64,000 nucleotides of DNA. It comes from Clavulina sp. PMI_390. Lineage: Eukaryota > Basidiomycota > Agaricomycetes > Cantharellales > Hydnaceae. How positions within the stretch are numbered: position 1 is the first letter of the stretch; every line of letters starts with the position of its first letter. The notes under the pieces were generated by a model. That model ran no database searches, was not told the DNA's origin, and worked only from the letters and a program-made list of their open reading frames with translations. The position numbers and the translations under genes are program-made. Shown in pieces: positions 37,060-48,438 of this stretch. The stretch covers positions 52,231 through 116,230 of the forward strand of contig WIDE01000082.1 in assembly GCA_015039315.1 (NCBI GenBank), in the 5' to 3' direction.

Positions 37060-37287
37060 CGCAGAGATAGGTATCGACAATTCCGCTTCCGCAACTGCGG
37101 AATATCCGCCATAAATTTAGCGGATTTGGGACAAAATCTAGAGGGAAACCCGCCAATACGCGGGCGGAAATTCCGCCAGACAGTTTACGGAATATCCGCC
37201 ATTTTTTGGCAGAAATTCCGCCACTTTTTTAGGTTGTAAATGAGCGTAAATAAAAACGGAAATTCCGCCATCTTTGGGCCCGTAGTG
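37060..37287. repeat. right terminal inverted repeat and subterminal motifs
   Basis: At least five GCGGAAATTCCGC/GCGGAATATCCGC-type inverted motifs, spaced 20-60 bases apart, up to the terminal TAGTG at 37283-37287. It is the counterpart of the left end and denser in motifs. Confidence 0.75.
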
Positions 37288-37502
37288 GGGCAATTATGGT
37301 CGACTACGTCGACATGATGTGCGAAAAATTAAAGAATAGGCGATAGAATGTGAGCGAATAAGTCATCCGATAAATTTGTGGTAGGACATGTCCAGAAGAG
37401 GCCCGATCCTTTGCATGACTCTTGCATCGTCTGGCCATGCAATGAATGAGCTGTTTCAACAACAAAAAGACTTTGAAAGACAATAAAAACGATTATTAAG
37501 AG

Positions 37503-38725
37503 CTAGCTGTGAGATTGTGTAGGGATTGCTCCGCTGAGTTGACCGTGACGGTGGGCTGGTGCGGCAATATGCTTTGCGATGCGATAACGCATCACAGCAG
37601 AAGTCGGAAGTTCGCCCTCATGAGCAGGAAAGAAGCCTTCGAAATAAAGTGCAGTTTCCACAGGTGATAAAGCAGCAATCACATCCAATGATGTCAGACG
37701 CGGGAGAGGATACTGGGTGAACAAGCTTATGAGACAATATCTCCAGCGAGACGAGCAATAACATGCGCACTGGCCTGCCCAATCCGGCCTCTGACGGACA
37801 AGAAGCCAGGTATTGACCACTGGTGTCATCAATGAACCATAGTTCGCGATACTCTACTCCCTCTGGTAATGGATATGGGAGCAGTCGATTGTACAGCTAC
37901 ACCATGGCAAAGTAGTTAGCAAAGCCTCAGTTCAACTAGGGGGGAGAGAAACGAACGCGAGCAGTATCATTTGAGTTTTTTGCGACGAGGTATTCGAGTC
38001 GTCGCAGTTGAGCACGGTTGTGGTTGAAGTCGGACTCGAGCTCAATCCGAGAGTTGCAGCCGCGTCCCGCTTGGTCGATTCGGGAGTTGAGCCCGCGCTC
38101 CATTAGGCCGATTCGAGAGTTGAGCCCGCGCTCGGCTTGGTCAATTCGAGAGTAGAGGTCGTGCTTCGCTTGGTCGATCTTTGAGCCAAGCTCATGCTTG
38201 AACTGGTCTAGATCTGAACGGAAACTCGCTTCGACTCGCTGCTCGAATCGTTCAAAGCCGCCTAAAAGACGGTCTAGCTTTGATTCGATCGACTGGTGAT
38301 GCTCATCCATCGCATCGCGCAGGCCAGATACCGTGGATTCAACATTGACAGGTAGCGGTGTTCCGACATTCCCTAAGAATTCAGGGAAATAGGGTAAGTA
38401 ATCCTCTGGAGTTAGTGTCGTAGCTACACACTTACCATCGAGGGCTGCAGTTTGGACGCCAGTTGAATATTCTATAGCATTCACCATGATATTTGAAGGT
38501 ACTGTAATGACTTCGAGTAGCTCGGTCAAAACAGGTGATATATTTGATAAGTTTCTATAAATCGTGAGCCGCTGGTGTTAACTCACGAGGATGGATTGAA
38601 CAATTTTGGAGCGCGAGGGTGTATTCGATGGCTTCAGTCACGTTTTGAGCTGTAGGAGGGTGCTGTAGCACAGACTTGGGATAGGAGGGGTGACTAAAGG
38701 GGATAAGGGTTGGTGGGAAGGGCAT
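37503..38725 (-). CDS. Mug135-like coiled-coil protein, copy A
   Basis: Five exons on the minus strand: 38725-38587, 38510-38436, 38372-37957, 37896-37771 and 37712-37503, for 321 aa. Introns are 76, 63, 60 and 58 nt. Exon 3 encodes a long coiled coil with an 11-residue repeat (SRIDQAERGLN and variants, about five copies). The C-terminal domain, LYNRLLPYPLPEGVEYREL then YPLPRLTSLDVIAALSPVET and YFEGFFPAHEGELP, resembles the Mug135-like C-terminal domain of fungi. The namesake is an S. pombe gene up-regulated in meiosis; the molecular role is unknown. The paralogue at 39230 has the same five-exon structure, with exon 4 exactly 126 nt in both. Confidence 0.6.
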
Positions 38726-39229
38726 TATAGAACGGGGTGCACGGTGTTCGGTTATGTTTGGGGATAATGTCGTCTAATTAGGCTTGTCTGGTGGACTCTA
38801 AGACACTTTTTTGAAATCTTGGAAAACCCAGCATCTACTTCAGACCACTGATGTGTGCAATCTGGAGCTACAGTATCATAGTGGTAGTTATCATTCTGGG
38901 TAGCCATTCGCTAGTCGTTACGAAACCCTGGCGCGTGAATAGGGTGAACCTGGGCAGCATCAATCGTAGGTACGCCCCAAAGATCAACGATCTGAGACAC
39001 GGGCCACCTTCACGATACCCTTACTGGCGGATTGGACTCCCGGGAGTGGCAACGATAAATTTCTCCATAAATGTAACGCACAGTACGAGCCGAAGAAACA
39101 TAAGAATCACTGGTCAACACCAGGTTAAAACGGGAAAACAAGTTTTGTGATACGACGGACAGAGCGCAGACACTGGAAGAGGAGTGGTGACATGAAAACG
39201 AGGAATTATCTCTAGGATCAACGGTTAGA

Positions 39230-40295
39230 TTACTGAAGGCCCTGTCCGGCGAACTCTGGATGTGAATGGGCAGGCATCGAAACATGCTTCGCGATCTGAT
39301 ATCGCATTCCTTGGGGGCTCGGGAGGTCGCCTTCATGGTCAGGAAAATAGCCTCGGAAATAGCTAGCTGTATCGCTGATCGATAAATTGACAACGACGTC
39401 CAACGAACTGAGGCGAGGAAGAGGATGCTGATGGAAAGAGGTCATCAGACGGGGAGAGAGTCTACGAAGTGACGAATACTCACAAGCCGGTCCGGTCCAG
39501 TTTGTGTAGGGTCGCTCGCGAAATATTGACCATCCTTTATGCTAACGAACCAAATCGTGAGATATTCGTGGTCCTTGGACAACGGGTTTCGCAGCACCCT
39601 GTTGGACGACTAGGCAAGACGAAAATGGTAGTGAGCGGTCGACGAGATAGAGCATTCGGGTCGCAGGATAATAATAAACACACATGAGCGGCTTGATTCC
39701 AGGTCTTGGCATTAAGATACTCAAGACGCTGAATTTGCATACGATTGGTAGTGATTTCAGAGCGAAGTTCTTGTTTCAGTGACTCCAAGTTGGAATGGAT
39801 TTCCTGTTTCAAGGCCTTCACGTCAGCGCGAAGCTCCTGCTTCAGGCGCTCCATGTCGTAGAGAAAGTTTTTCTCGAGTTTCGCATCAGCGCTGACGAGG
39901 CGATCGACCTTCGAGTCGACCTCCTCATCATTGTCGTCGAGCCGAGACTTCAATTGAGTAATCTCCTCGCGCAGGGCAGAAATCTCGGATCGAACATCGG
40001 GGAGAGGCTTTTTGTCTTGACCTGATCAGAAAAATGAATCTGCGGTGAGTACGAGCCGATGTGTTGGCAATGCACGTACTGTACAAACTATTCGCCGGCA
40101 GAGTAGGGGGTTGCACGCCAAATGCACTGAGTGAAGTGCTTGGCTGGATCGGATACGTAATATTACCCCCTAAACGATTCATAAAGTGGTAAGAACCTCA
40201 ACGGAAACATAGATGTGATTCGTAGACGCACAAGTGCGTGGCTCACTAGTCATAGTATTGGTTGTCAATGGCGTGGTTGCCTGGATGTTTTGCAT
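39230..40295 (-). CDS. Mug135-like coiled-coil protein, copy B
   Basis: Five exons on the minus strand: 40295-40247, 40169-40080, 40021-39684, 39609-39484 and 39427-39230 (266 aa), with introns of 58-77 nt. A short Thr-rich N-terminus leads into a coiled coil (LKQELRADVKALKQEIHSNL, LESLKQELRSEITTNR) without the regular 11-residue repeat of copy A. The C-terminal domain aligns with copy A: HPLPRLSSLDVVVNLSISDT, YFRGYFPDHEGDLPSPQGMR and YQIAKHVSMPAHSH. Order, strand, intron positions and phases match copy A, so this is a tandem duplication that has diverged strongly. Oligomerisation through the coiled coil is likely; function unknown. Confidence 0.6.
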
Positions 40296-40602
40296 GGCGA
40301 AAGAGACTGAATATCACGAGTAAGCCGCCGGTACTTGTAGTTTCGACAAGAGGGGTGGGGTGGGACAAGGTCTGTGAAAGATTGATGGTGGCTGCTTATA
40401 CTCGATCGGTGACAGTCAAGCTGAGACACTGAGACATTTTTGAAACAAAGGAAAACAAATAAAGTCTGAGACCATACAACAGTGCTTATCTTATTCGGAA
40501 AATAATGGGCCAGTCAGGGAGCACATGAAGACGTAAAGGAGAAATTGTACAGCGCCAAGAAAATATAATTCGTCTCTGAATTTGGGAAGCCGCATTGGAT
40601 GT

Positions 40603-42526
40603 TCACCAATGACGATTCCACATGAGCGCGCTCGTAGCGTTAGCGAACTGATTTGCGAGCATGAGATTGTTCCGCGCCATTTCGAGCCCATGCTGATCGG
40701 CCTTTGCAAAGTTCCCTTGGATCTCCCTTGCCTTCATGGTGAGTTTAGACAGCGGGTCAGGAGGATTAGGGTTTGATGGAGAGGGTGAGAGCGACCCAAG
40801 AGGATGTTTGATAGCGGAGAGTGAGGCGTCGTCCCACAAGGCACGAGTGTCGGAGCCCCATAGGATGCAGCGTTCGTCCACTTTGGAAAGCCGTTGAGGG
40901 ATCTAATGAATAGGACGGATGCCGGAGAGATGTTAAAGGATATAGCGGACAAGAAGAAATGAGATCGGCAACAAGTAAGGGAGATGCAGAATAAAATACG
41001 CACAGGGTGGGGGTAGGATGATGGGCGAACAATGTCGTAGAAGCATTCCTCACAAATCAGGATCTCCTCCTATGAGAAAGGGTGGCTTCACATAGCAGTC
41101 CCCGCGACGAAGAAAGCGAACTCACCGTCCCGTAACATTTCCTCCCTTCGGATTGCACCACTGCTTTCGTGGTAGTGCACAGTGGGATACTAGCATGCAC
41201 GCTCACATGCTCGGCGAAAATGCCGACGTCTCCTTGCCCGCTTGGCCCAGTGGCGATTCCAGCCTTTAACAGTTTCTTGAGGTAAGTCGAGCTTCGCGCA
41301 TTGCCTACACACAGATCGCACAGTCGAGCAGTCCCGGGTGGAAAGGGCGGGAGCTGCACAAATGCCGCCTCGAACGCTGGTCCCCACGGACGGATGTATG
41401 AATGATAGCATGTAACGCAAAAGTCCGTATTCTCCACTGGTTGACCGTTAGGCCCGCGCAGTCGATACCATGTCCCGTCGCGGATTCCAGCGGCCTCACA
41501 TTTAGGCGCACGGAACGTCGCCATCACTGCATCACGCCAGAGTTGACTATCCATCCCCGTATTTGTCACAATCAGCCATGCAAAGAGGATGCTGTGGGCA
41601 GTGAAGTCGCATATCTGCGTGGTATTGGGCGGGAAGGGTGTGCGAACGGGGACAAACTCAGCTGCGCGTCCTGTGGCGATGATGGAGTTGTGATAGTGCT
41701 CGTCGCAGACAAGGAAGTCCTGCACCCCATCGCGCGCGAACTCGGGCCGGACCGCCCACCATTGGCGTGGTTCTGCAGTGCCATTTACACCAGAGCAGGG
41801 CTTGACGGCAAATGCTGCTCGAATGGCATCCAAGATGTGGGACCAGGGGACGGTATCAGGACCATATCTCGCGCTTTGCTCGAATATAAATTCGATCGAG
41901 GGCATCCCACCCATGTCGCACGACCACGTCTCCTGTGGCCCCTGGCTTCGGGTGAGCGCAAAGTCTTCGAAGTGCGCGTAGTAGGGAGTCGCACATGCGA
42001 TGGACGTGTAGCAGCTCTCGCAGATAACGAACCCATCAATGGCTTCAGGAGTCCCAGGGCGTTCGCGATTCGCTTTGAGCGTGTACCATCGAAGGTTCGG
42101 TTTGGGAGTAGTGCCTTCTTTGCCTGGGCATGCGGCGACAGAGGTGATGTGAGAAATATAGGAGGTGAAAACCGAGAGGTCTTCGCTCTGAACAGCGTGA
42201 TACCAGGTCTGAATCGTCCTCGGGAAATGGAAATCACAACTGCGTTCGATTTCGTATGGGTCATTGGATTGGGCATGGAAGTAAGTTGAGAAAGGTTGTG
42301 GCATGGGCACGATGTGAGTGTTGTAGCAGTGTGCGCACACGGAGAAGGATTCGTCGGGGACAGCAGCAATGGAAGATTGGGTCGGAGAGTACCACATAAA
42401 GGCTGCTCGATAATCAGAGGCCTCCCGCTTGGTACAGTAACGTGTAGTGAGCACGCGTTGGGCTACACCCGCAGAAGACGGTGTTGGGTATCCACTGGAC
42501 GTTGTAGAGTTGCTGTAAACTGGCAT
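40603..42526 (-). CDS. cysteine-module repeat protein, unknown function
   Basis: Three exons on the minus strand: 42526-41126, 41069-41004 and 40902-40603, for 588 aa; introns are 56 and 101 nt. The protein contains five copies of a module of about 100 residues built as W-Y-x-L/V..., then a CxxCY-type core, then a closing CD. The cores read FSVCAHCYNTHI, FVICESCYTSIA, FLVCDEHYHNSI, DFCVTCYHSYIRP and ILICEECFYDIVRP. The paired cysteines suggest metal binding or disulfides; no signal peptide or membrane segment is visible. The last about 100 residues are helical, without cysteine pairs. I do not recognise the family. The splice after KCYGT is needed to complete the fifth module, which supports the model. 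Confidence 0.65.
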
Positions 42527-42656
42527 GCTGAAAAAAGTCGTGATTTGCCAAAACCGTCAAGTCGGAAAGGACCCGCAAATGGTGAACAGCAGCCCTAGTT
42601 GATGTTCAGGAGGAGAGTAAGGCTCCTTGGTCGCCAGAAACCGACGGCCGTGAGCC

Positions 42657-42666
42657 CTATATAACT
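42657..42666 (-). promoter_or_regulatory. possible TATA box of the cysteine-module gene
   Basis: TTATATAGGG on the minus strand, about 130 bases upstream of the ATG at 42526. Position and sequence fit a core promoter; there is no further support. Confidence 0.35.
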
Positions 42667-43750
42667 TTCCGGTCGTAAGTGGAGGGCACGTAAGCGATCC
42701 CGATCGCGGGCCAAACACTCAATGGGCCATGCTGTCACTCCAACTAATGTTCACAAGCCCCGGCGAAGTGATGGGGAGGCTGTTGCGCACTGGCATAGAG
42801 TCGACGTGAAACTGGACCCGAATAATCAGCCTGCGACGAAAACTCAATCGCCACGCTCGGACAGAGGGATATTGGCGCATCGCCATCGGCCTAGTTGCTT
42901 CGATGAAGAGCCACTGTGGTGGATAGCTTGAGGTGATGGTTTACGAGATAGTAAAATGGGTGCGTGAAGTAGCCATCATTGACCAGATGCAGCACCCTCT
43001 TATAGTCTTTTCAGGCTTTGCGCGGGCCGGAAGTAACCGACTTTGCGCTACAGGTCACGCTGTGACCATGATCGTGTGAATTCTGCTGAAGAACATATTT
43101 TCCTCTCTCCTACGACATCTGCCTGGTATTATCACACTCAATGTCATCGACACGGCCCTGGTTAACTGTCGCCGCCTTCTATACGAGGGATTTATGACGG
43201 ACTCAGTATTAGTCTGTAACGACCAATTCGTCTCCTTGGGCTCACACATCACAGCAATGAAGACTTAGTATATGACGAGCTCTCAAGATATCGGAAAGTA
43301 TACTTCAGCCAATACACCATTACATATCACTCAAAGATCAATGAGCGGTATCTGCAATCAAACATAAAATAGGTCAACGACCAGACAGGCTCTTCGTTCT
43401 TGATAACTCAATGATGAGTGCTGACGAGGGTGCAGTGCGACTCCCCTAAGTGAATTAATTGTTAGTCACTATCGTTCAGAATTCTATTTGCTTTCTCCGA
43501 CCTAGGAAATACTGCGTGTAACTCTAAGAGGAGGTTTTGACAAGGCAGCTGACAAACAATGAGACGAATAGTTGGCAGATATGATTGCTATCTCCACCGG
43601 CAGATCCACTGACGCTGATGCGCGGTGTCGCTCTTTTGTTTCATTTGGTCGCTACTCAGTTGACGTCAGAACGACGTTGAGCGCTGTAGGCGGGCGTCAC
43701 GGGAGAGGTGGAGCGGAAGCTCCTAGTAGTCAGCTGACGGAAATCCTCTT
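42667..43750. other. intergenic, no supported gene
   Basis: About 1.1 kb between divergent genes; only short open frames without features. The right end holds the upstream region of the metallothionein-like gene, including a TTGACGTCA CRE-like site near 43659. Confidence 0.4.
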
Positions 43751-43753
43751 CAG

Positions 43754-43762
43754 GTATATAAG
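43754..43762 (+). promoter_or_regulatory. TATA box of the metallothionein-like gene
   Basis: GTATATAAGG about 85 bases before the ATG at 43841, with a short leader that contains no ATG. A strong TATA box fits the inducible control usual for metallothioneins. Confidence 0.55.
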
Positions 43763-43840
43763 GATTGCGGAGCGGCAGGACATCGACATCATCCTCCGAA
43801 ACATCCCACAAATCTACAAATCCTAATCAGACTATCCATC

Positions 43841-44066
43841 ATGCACGCTGTGAGTGATGTTCGGCATGGGTATGTGGTGTAGCCACTGAATGCTCATTGT
43901 CTTCATTATCTTCCATCAGACCGACTTCACTCCCATCGATTACCACTGCGGAAATGACAACTGCAATTGCGGGGAAACGTGAGTACGCATAATCCAGGTT
44001 GTTAGAGACGATATATTAAGCAATGAGCTCAGATGCGGATGCAAGCCGGGCGAGTGCAAGTGTTAG
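43841..44066 (+). CDS. metallothionein-like small cysteine-rich protein
   Basis: Three tiny exons: 43841-43849 (ATG CAC GCT), 43920-43978 and 44033-44066. Introns are 70 nt (GTGAGT..CAG) and 54 nt (GTGAGT..CAG). The spliced 102 nt encode 33 aa. After a short N-terminus (MHATDFTPIDYHC) all seven cysteines fall in the last 21 residues, in Cys-x-Cys and Cys-x(3)-Cys arrangements (CNCGETCGCKPGECKC). There are no aromatic residues in the metal-binding part. Fungal copper or zinc/cadmium metallothioneins are often about 25-55 aa with such motifs. The expected role is cytosolic binding of Cu(I) or other soft metals, giving metal tolerance. Conserved phase and two consensus introns argue against chance. 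The metal preference cannot be told. Confidence 0.8.
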
Positions 44067-44931
44067 CGGCTGTTATCTAATGACTTAAAGCCCATCCAAA
44101 TCCAAAACCGAGATATGCCATTGTAGTATTAAAACCTGAGGAGTTCAAAGCCCCGCCATTTGCCGGCGGTCCTGATAGTCTTGGCGGCCTTGAGAAATGT
44201 ATCTGTGTACTCTACTTTGAAAGTTGTATACATTCCGAGCTGCGTCTAATATTTATCCGAACTCTCTTCATCGGCCATCGATGCTTCTTTCCTATATCCA
44301 AAGCATCGGATCGAGGAAAGTGGATGGAGAAAGACCGAGCTGCCGAGAGCGTGGGAACGGTTGCACCCAAAGCGGGCTGCTGACATCAGCACGCCCTGGC
44401 GTTCGCCAAGCTTCCGACCTTCGGTCGTCCCTTCTCTATTATCCTCCCCACTCGCGCATGTCAATTGCGTGAAACTTCCTATAACCGATCAACAGCATCG
44501 CCATCCTAAATAGCCTTGAACCGTGATGGAAACCGATGAGGCTGCTCGTCTAGCGCCCAGGTGGGAGGCGATCTCAGGAATGCACTGCAACAACCTCTAG
44601 TCTAACTTTCGAACGACTCTGTGATGTGACTGGGACAGAGCTGATCCTTCAACTGTTCTCAATAAGCTGCTAGTGGGATACCAAGGATGGTATGTGCGCA
44701 AGGTCCCATGACGACTTGGTGATACTCTGCTAAGATTTCACTTGCCGTAGGTCGTCATGTCCAGATGACTCTGGATCCTCCTGTGCGTGAACAAACTCAG
44801 AAGATATTATGGATCTATCGGCTTATACGCCCCTTAATACCCTCCATTCCATCTGAAAAGCCGGCTGGAACCATTGGTGCGTCCTAAATCCACACCCCAG
44901 CTACCTATTTATAGTCACCAACCCAGAATAA
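44067..44931. other. intergenic, no firm gene
   Basis: About 860 bases. Around 44760-44876 an open stretch lies between an AG acceptor (CCGTAG) and a GTGCGT donor and could be an upstream exon of the glycosidase gene; I could not join it in frame. Otherwise nothing recognised. Confidence 0.35.
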
Positions 44932-47900
44932 ATGTCCTCATATCCCCTCCCTTCTTCAAGGTTCACGAAATCTCCATCTGAGGGAGGAACACCTGTCTTC
45001 GACTTTTGGCCCGATCTCAGTGAATACGATGAATCAGAACTGTGTGATGTTCCAAATGTTGAGCCATCTCGATACCGCGCTGGAGCTTCCGGCCAGCTCT
45101 TCTCTTCGACCAACCGTGCAGTGGTTTCCAGACACTTCCGACAGATGGCAGCACATCGAATCGACGGGGCATTATTCCAGCGCTGGGGGAATCAGTGTTT
45201 AGTACCTGAGGCTGTGTCCGGTCGCGCGATTAATCCCAATTCCATCACTGCCAAGATTGCCAGGTGAGTTATTTGATTCAAGTCCTCTCGGCGCTCATCT
45301 TCCGGTCGCTGATTGCAATCATTAGAGAGCGCGATTTAGTCCTGGACAATGTGCGCCGTGGCGCAGAGGCTTCAGAACGTGTGTTCGCAGTCATGTAAGT
45401 AGCGTCCCCTATTGCTCACCACCTTCATAGCCTAATTATCTCCGTCCCCGTGCAGGTACGATCTCACCGCGATGGATCCCAAATTTGTCCCCGATACCAT
45501 CTTGGGTGACTGGATACATCTAATGCGTGATCTACGAATCTTGGAGAGTTCAAGCTACCTCAAGCACGAGGGTGCCGCGGTCCTTGCACTAGGAGGTGAA
45601 CCTTTCTCATGTTCTTGATGCCTGTGCAGCATTTACTCATTCCGCTCATGCTATTACCTCTAGGGGTTGGTTTCGCTTCATCGGGTCAACATCCCCACAT
45701 GATCCAGTGGCTCATTAGCGAGCTACGCAAACGTACTCCTGGGGGGCTCTGGGTGGTTCTGTGCAGTACGTATTGTTTGACAGCTGATTTCTGTGCTGTC
45801 TCTCGCCTAGGAGCTCACTCCTTCTGCACCAATAGCATCAACATCCTGGCGGTCTGGCGATAACGACCAAGATCCCACACCTGGGTGGATGGACACTTAT
45901 CTCTCATCGGCGGACGCTATCTGCCCTTGGACCGTCCGGCGCTACAATGACGAAGATTCTGCCGATCACTTCTCAAACACTGTCGTCCGCGATGACGTCC
46001 GCTTCCTGAAAGCCAACTCTTCTCGAAAGCTGAGTTATATCCCGACAGTATTCCCTGGCTTCTCGGTTCGTCGCACCAGCTTCATCACTGCCACGGCGCC
46101 AATGGCTGACGCGAATTACAGATGGGCAATGCAATGCAAATGGAGGAAGCCTATAATGAAATACCTCGACAGGGAGGCTTGTTCCTCTGGCGTCAACTGA
46201 TGAATGCTCAGCGGCACAATCCACCTTTCATCTATGCCGCGATGTTTGATGAGTATGTATTATTCGCAAATACTCCGGCTATACTTATCACTCATATCCG
46301 TTTCGCAGATTTGAATCTGGAACAGCGCTGATGTCTACAATCCCCAAGGCAGACCATCTTCCTCGTTCAGGGTTCAAATTTCTCAGTCTCGACATCGACG
46401 GCTCGGCTGCAAACGATCTCCCGCCCGACTGGTATCTTCGGATATGCGGAATGGCAGCTGTAGCGTTGAAGAATGAGATGGAGATAGATGAAGTTATGCC
46501 GAACAAGCGGTTGTTCATCGATTACTGGCACACAAGACCACGACGAAAAGAAGGTAGCCTTCCGATTCCCGAGGCAAGCGGAAGTGGTAGTGGTGGTGCC
46601 AGTGGCAGCGGTGGTGGTAGTAGCAGTCAAAATCGGCCAGCTCCCAGGATGAGTTCGGATTCTAGGCCAAGCTCCAGTGGGGCCCGAACTAATACGACGG
46701 GTAGTGGGATGTCAAGCCACGAAGCCCAGGTCGCACAGGCCTTTGCTGCTGTCCCAGAACAGGGCGACGACGAGCCCCCACCACCGCCCTACTCATTGAT
46801 GTCAGAGGGCGAAGAACCCACTGCTCCTTCAGCAACAGCAGCCACTCCCTCTGCATCATCTCCGGAGGTTTCCCAGGCGTCTGATCCTGGATCGGACTAC
46901 CTGGCAAGGCTCACTTCCACCCTGGGCTCCGTCTCTCTCGCCGATACATCCTCCGCGAGTTCTGGTTTCCCGTCAGAGAGACCGACTTCTCCCCCTACTT
47001 CTTCCTCCCCACCAGCATCGACAGGCTTTATTGGAAGCCCTTCATCTTCTGTTGACCATCATCCTGTCTCGCACGTCACCACAGCAGCGCTCCCCACTCC
47101 AACTTCTTCCAATCCATACCCCACTTACGGTGCTGGGCCACCAGGTAGTGATCGTCCTCCCATGAATCATGCGCAAACGCTGCCAACTCCGCCACCTGCC
47201 AGACCCTCTGGGCCTGCATGGGCTGGTGGCCCTATGCCCAACTATGGAGCTCCTCTTGGTGGAATGCCCAACCCAGCGAGCTCGATGCCATCCCAGACGA
47301 GCTCTTCGGGTGGGTCTCACCCGCAGTATTCACCGACTCACTCTAGTTCTCTGCCGCCCATGCCCGCGTCGTCAGGTGGTTATCCTGGTGGCCCGAGCCC
47401 CGGAACTGCTTATCCCCTTTGGGCACAGGGTCCCCAATCCCCGCATAGCCCTCCCCCCTCCACTGCACCTGTTGCTGGTCAGAACGATTACTCTACAGGA
47501 TACCCGTACGCCCGTCCTGGCGTGCCAGGCCCTAACTCTACCTACGGTAGCGAAGCTCCCATCGGTCCCGGGGGCTCATCAATTCCATCTTCTACACGTC
47601 CGAACCCTCAGGCTTGGGGTCCTGAGCCATCTTCTGGCTGGCCCAGTGGTGCTCAAAACAACTCGCAACCATACCCCGGAGCTGGTCCGTCGTCATATGG
47701 CTCACCACACCCTCCACCCTCAACGTTCCCCACACCCCAGCATTCAAATTCTTGGGGACCCGAGCAGTCCTCGGGCTGGTCTTCCAGTATTGGAATGTCT
47801 CCACAATCCTCCGCCCAGGGACCACCAGCACCCGCGCCCAGTTCGCCTTATGGATCATATCCTAGCGGTCATCCGCATGCAAACACTATTGGACCTGGCG

Positions 47901-48438
47901 CCTCCCTCTACCCGCCCAGTCCTCATAATGGCGCTGGCCCGAGCCGGCCTCATACCCCATCTGGGTGGCAAGGAGGAGCTGCTCCAGGCGGCGGGGGAGC
48001 GGCTAGCGAATACTACAACCAACAGCAGCCTGGATACTTCCCTGGTCCTCAAGCTGGTCAGCCTGGCCAGATGTCACCTCCGTTCCAAACCTCACCTCCG
48101 ATTTCACCACCACCAAACCAACCAAACCTTCCGCCACGACCGCCTCCTAGACCTTCGTCTACTAACCCCGCGTCATACCAAATGCCAACGTAAGTGCTTT
48201 GTTTTCTGTCCAGTTGTCGTTTCCGATCTAAATTGACGGCTACCTTGAACTTCGCTCAATAGCCCTGCATCTTCAACAAGACCAACCCTCATACCTCAAG
48301 CTGGATTCCGTATCATTTCGAGCGTAGCCGGGGAGCAGAACGCAATGAGGGCTGACAGTGCGCTAAAGAGTAAGCCTCATTCTCTTGCACTTGTTGCGAT
48401 TAAAATCTGAAATATCAGTCCTCGGCACTAGTGGGTAG
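44932..48438 (+). CDS. GH71/GH99-like glycosidase with a long Pro/Ser/Gly-rich tail
   Basis: Nine exons: 44932-45263, 45326-45394, 45456-45595, 45664-45765, 45836-46065, 46122-46252, 46309-48189, 48263-48369 and 48419-48438. They total 3,012 nt (1,003 aa), all in phase. The first about 500 residues match the GH71/99-like group of glycan-active proteins: TPVFDFWPDLSEYDESEL, RVFAVMYDLTAMDP, GDWIHLMRDLRILESSSYL, GFASSGQHP, AICPWTVRRYND, YIPTVFPGFS, EIPRQGGLFLWRQLMNA, IYAAMFDEFESGTALM and LPPDWYLRICG. Then follow about 500 residues of Pro/Ser/Gly-rich sequence containing two copies of a WGPE.SSGW motif. No signal peptide is seen at this start, and the N-terminal strand of the barrel may be missing, so an upstream exon is possible. 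The substrate is unknown. Confidence 0.7.

Larger units (their letters stand above)
31217..37287. mobile_element. full-length CACTA (EnSpm/Plavaka-like) DNA transposon
   Basis: The element is 6,071 bp. Its left end starts CACTATGGGAGGAAAGGTGG and its right end, read inward, starts CACTACGGGCCCAAAGATGG. Over the first 31 bases the two ends agree at about 24. It is flanked by GGG on both sides (31214-31216 and 37288-37290), a 3-bp target duplication as expected for CACTA elements. Both ends contain subterminal inverted motifs of the form GCGGAAATTCCGC. Inside are a minus-strand transposase gene and a plus-strand accessory gene, transcribed away from a 616-bp central region. About 450 bases at 36569-37030 inside the element carry no supported gene. 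It inserted upstream of VPS35. Confidence 0.88.

Noticed and set aside
41402..42289. 295-codon frame on the plus strand opposite the Cys-module gene
   Set aside because: Antisense shadow; the minus-strand frame has regular Cys modules and supported splices.
47169..48236. 355-codon plus-strand frame
   Set aside because: Shadow of the Pro/Ser/Gly-rich tail of the glycosidase gene in another frame; composition is Leu/Pro/Arg/His without a domain.
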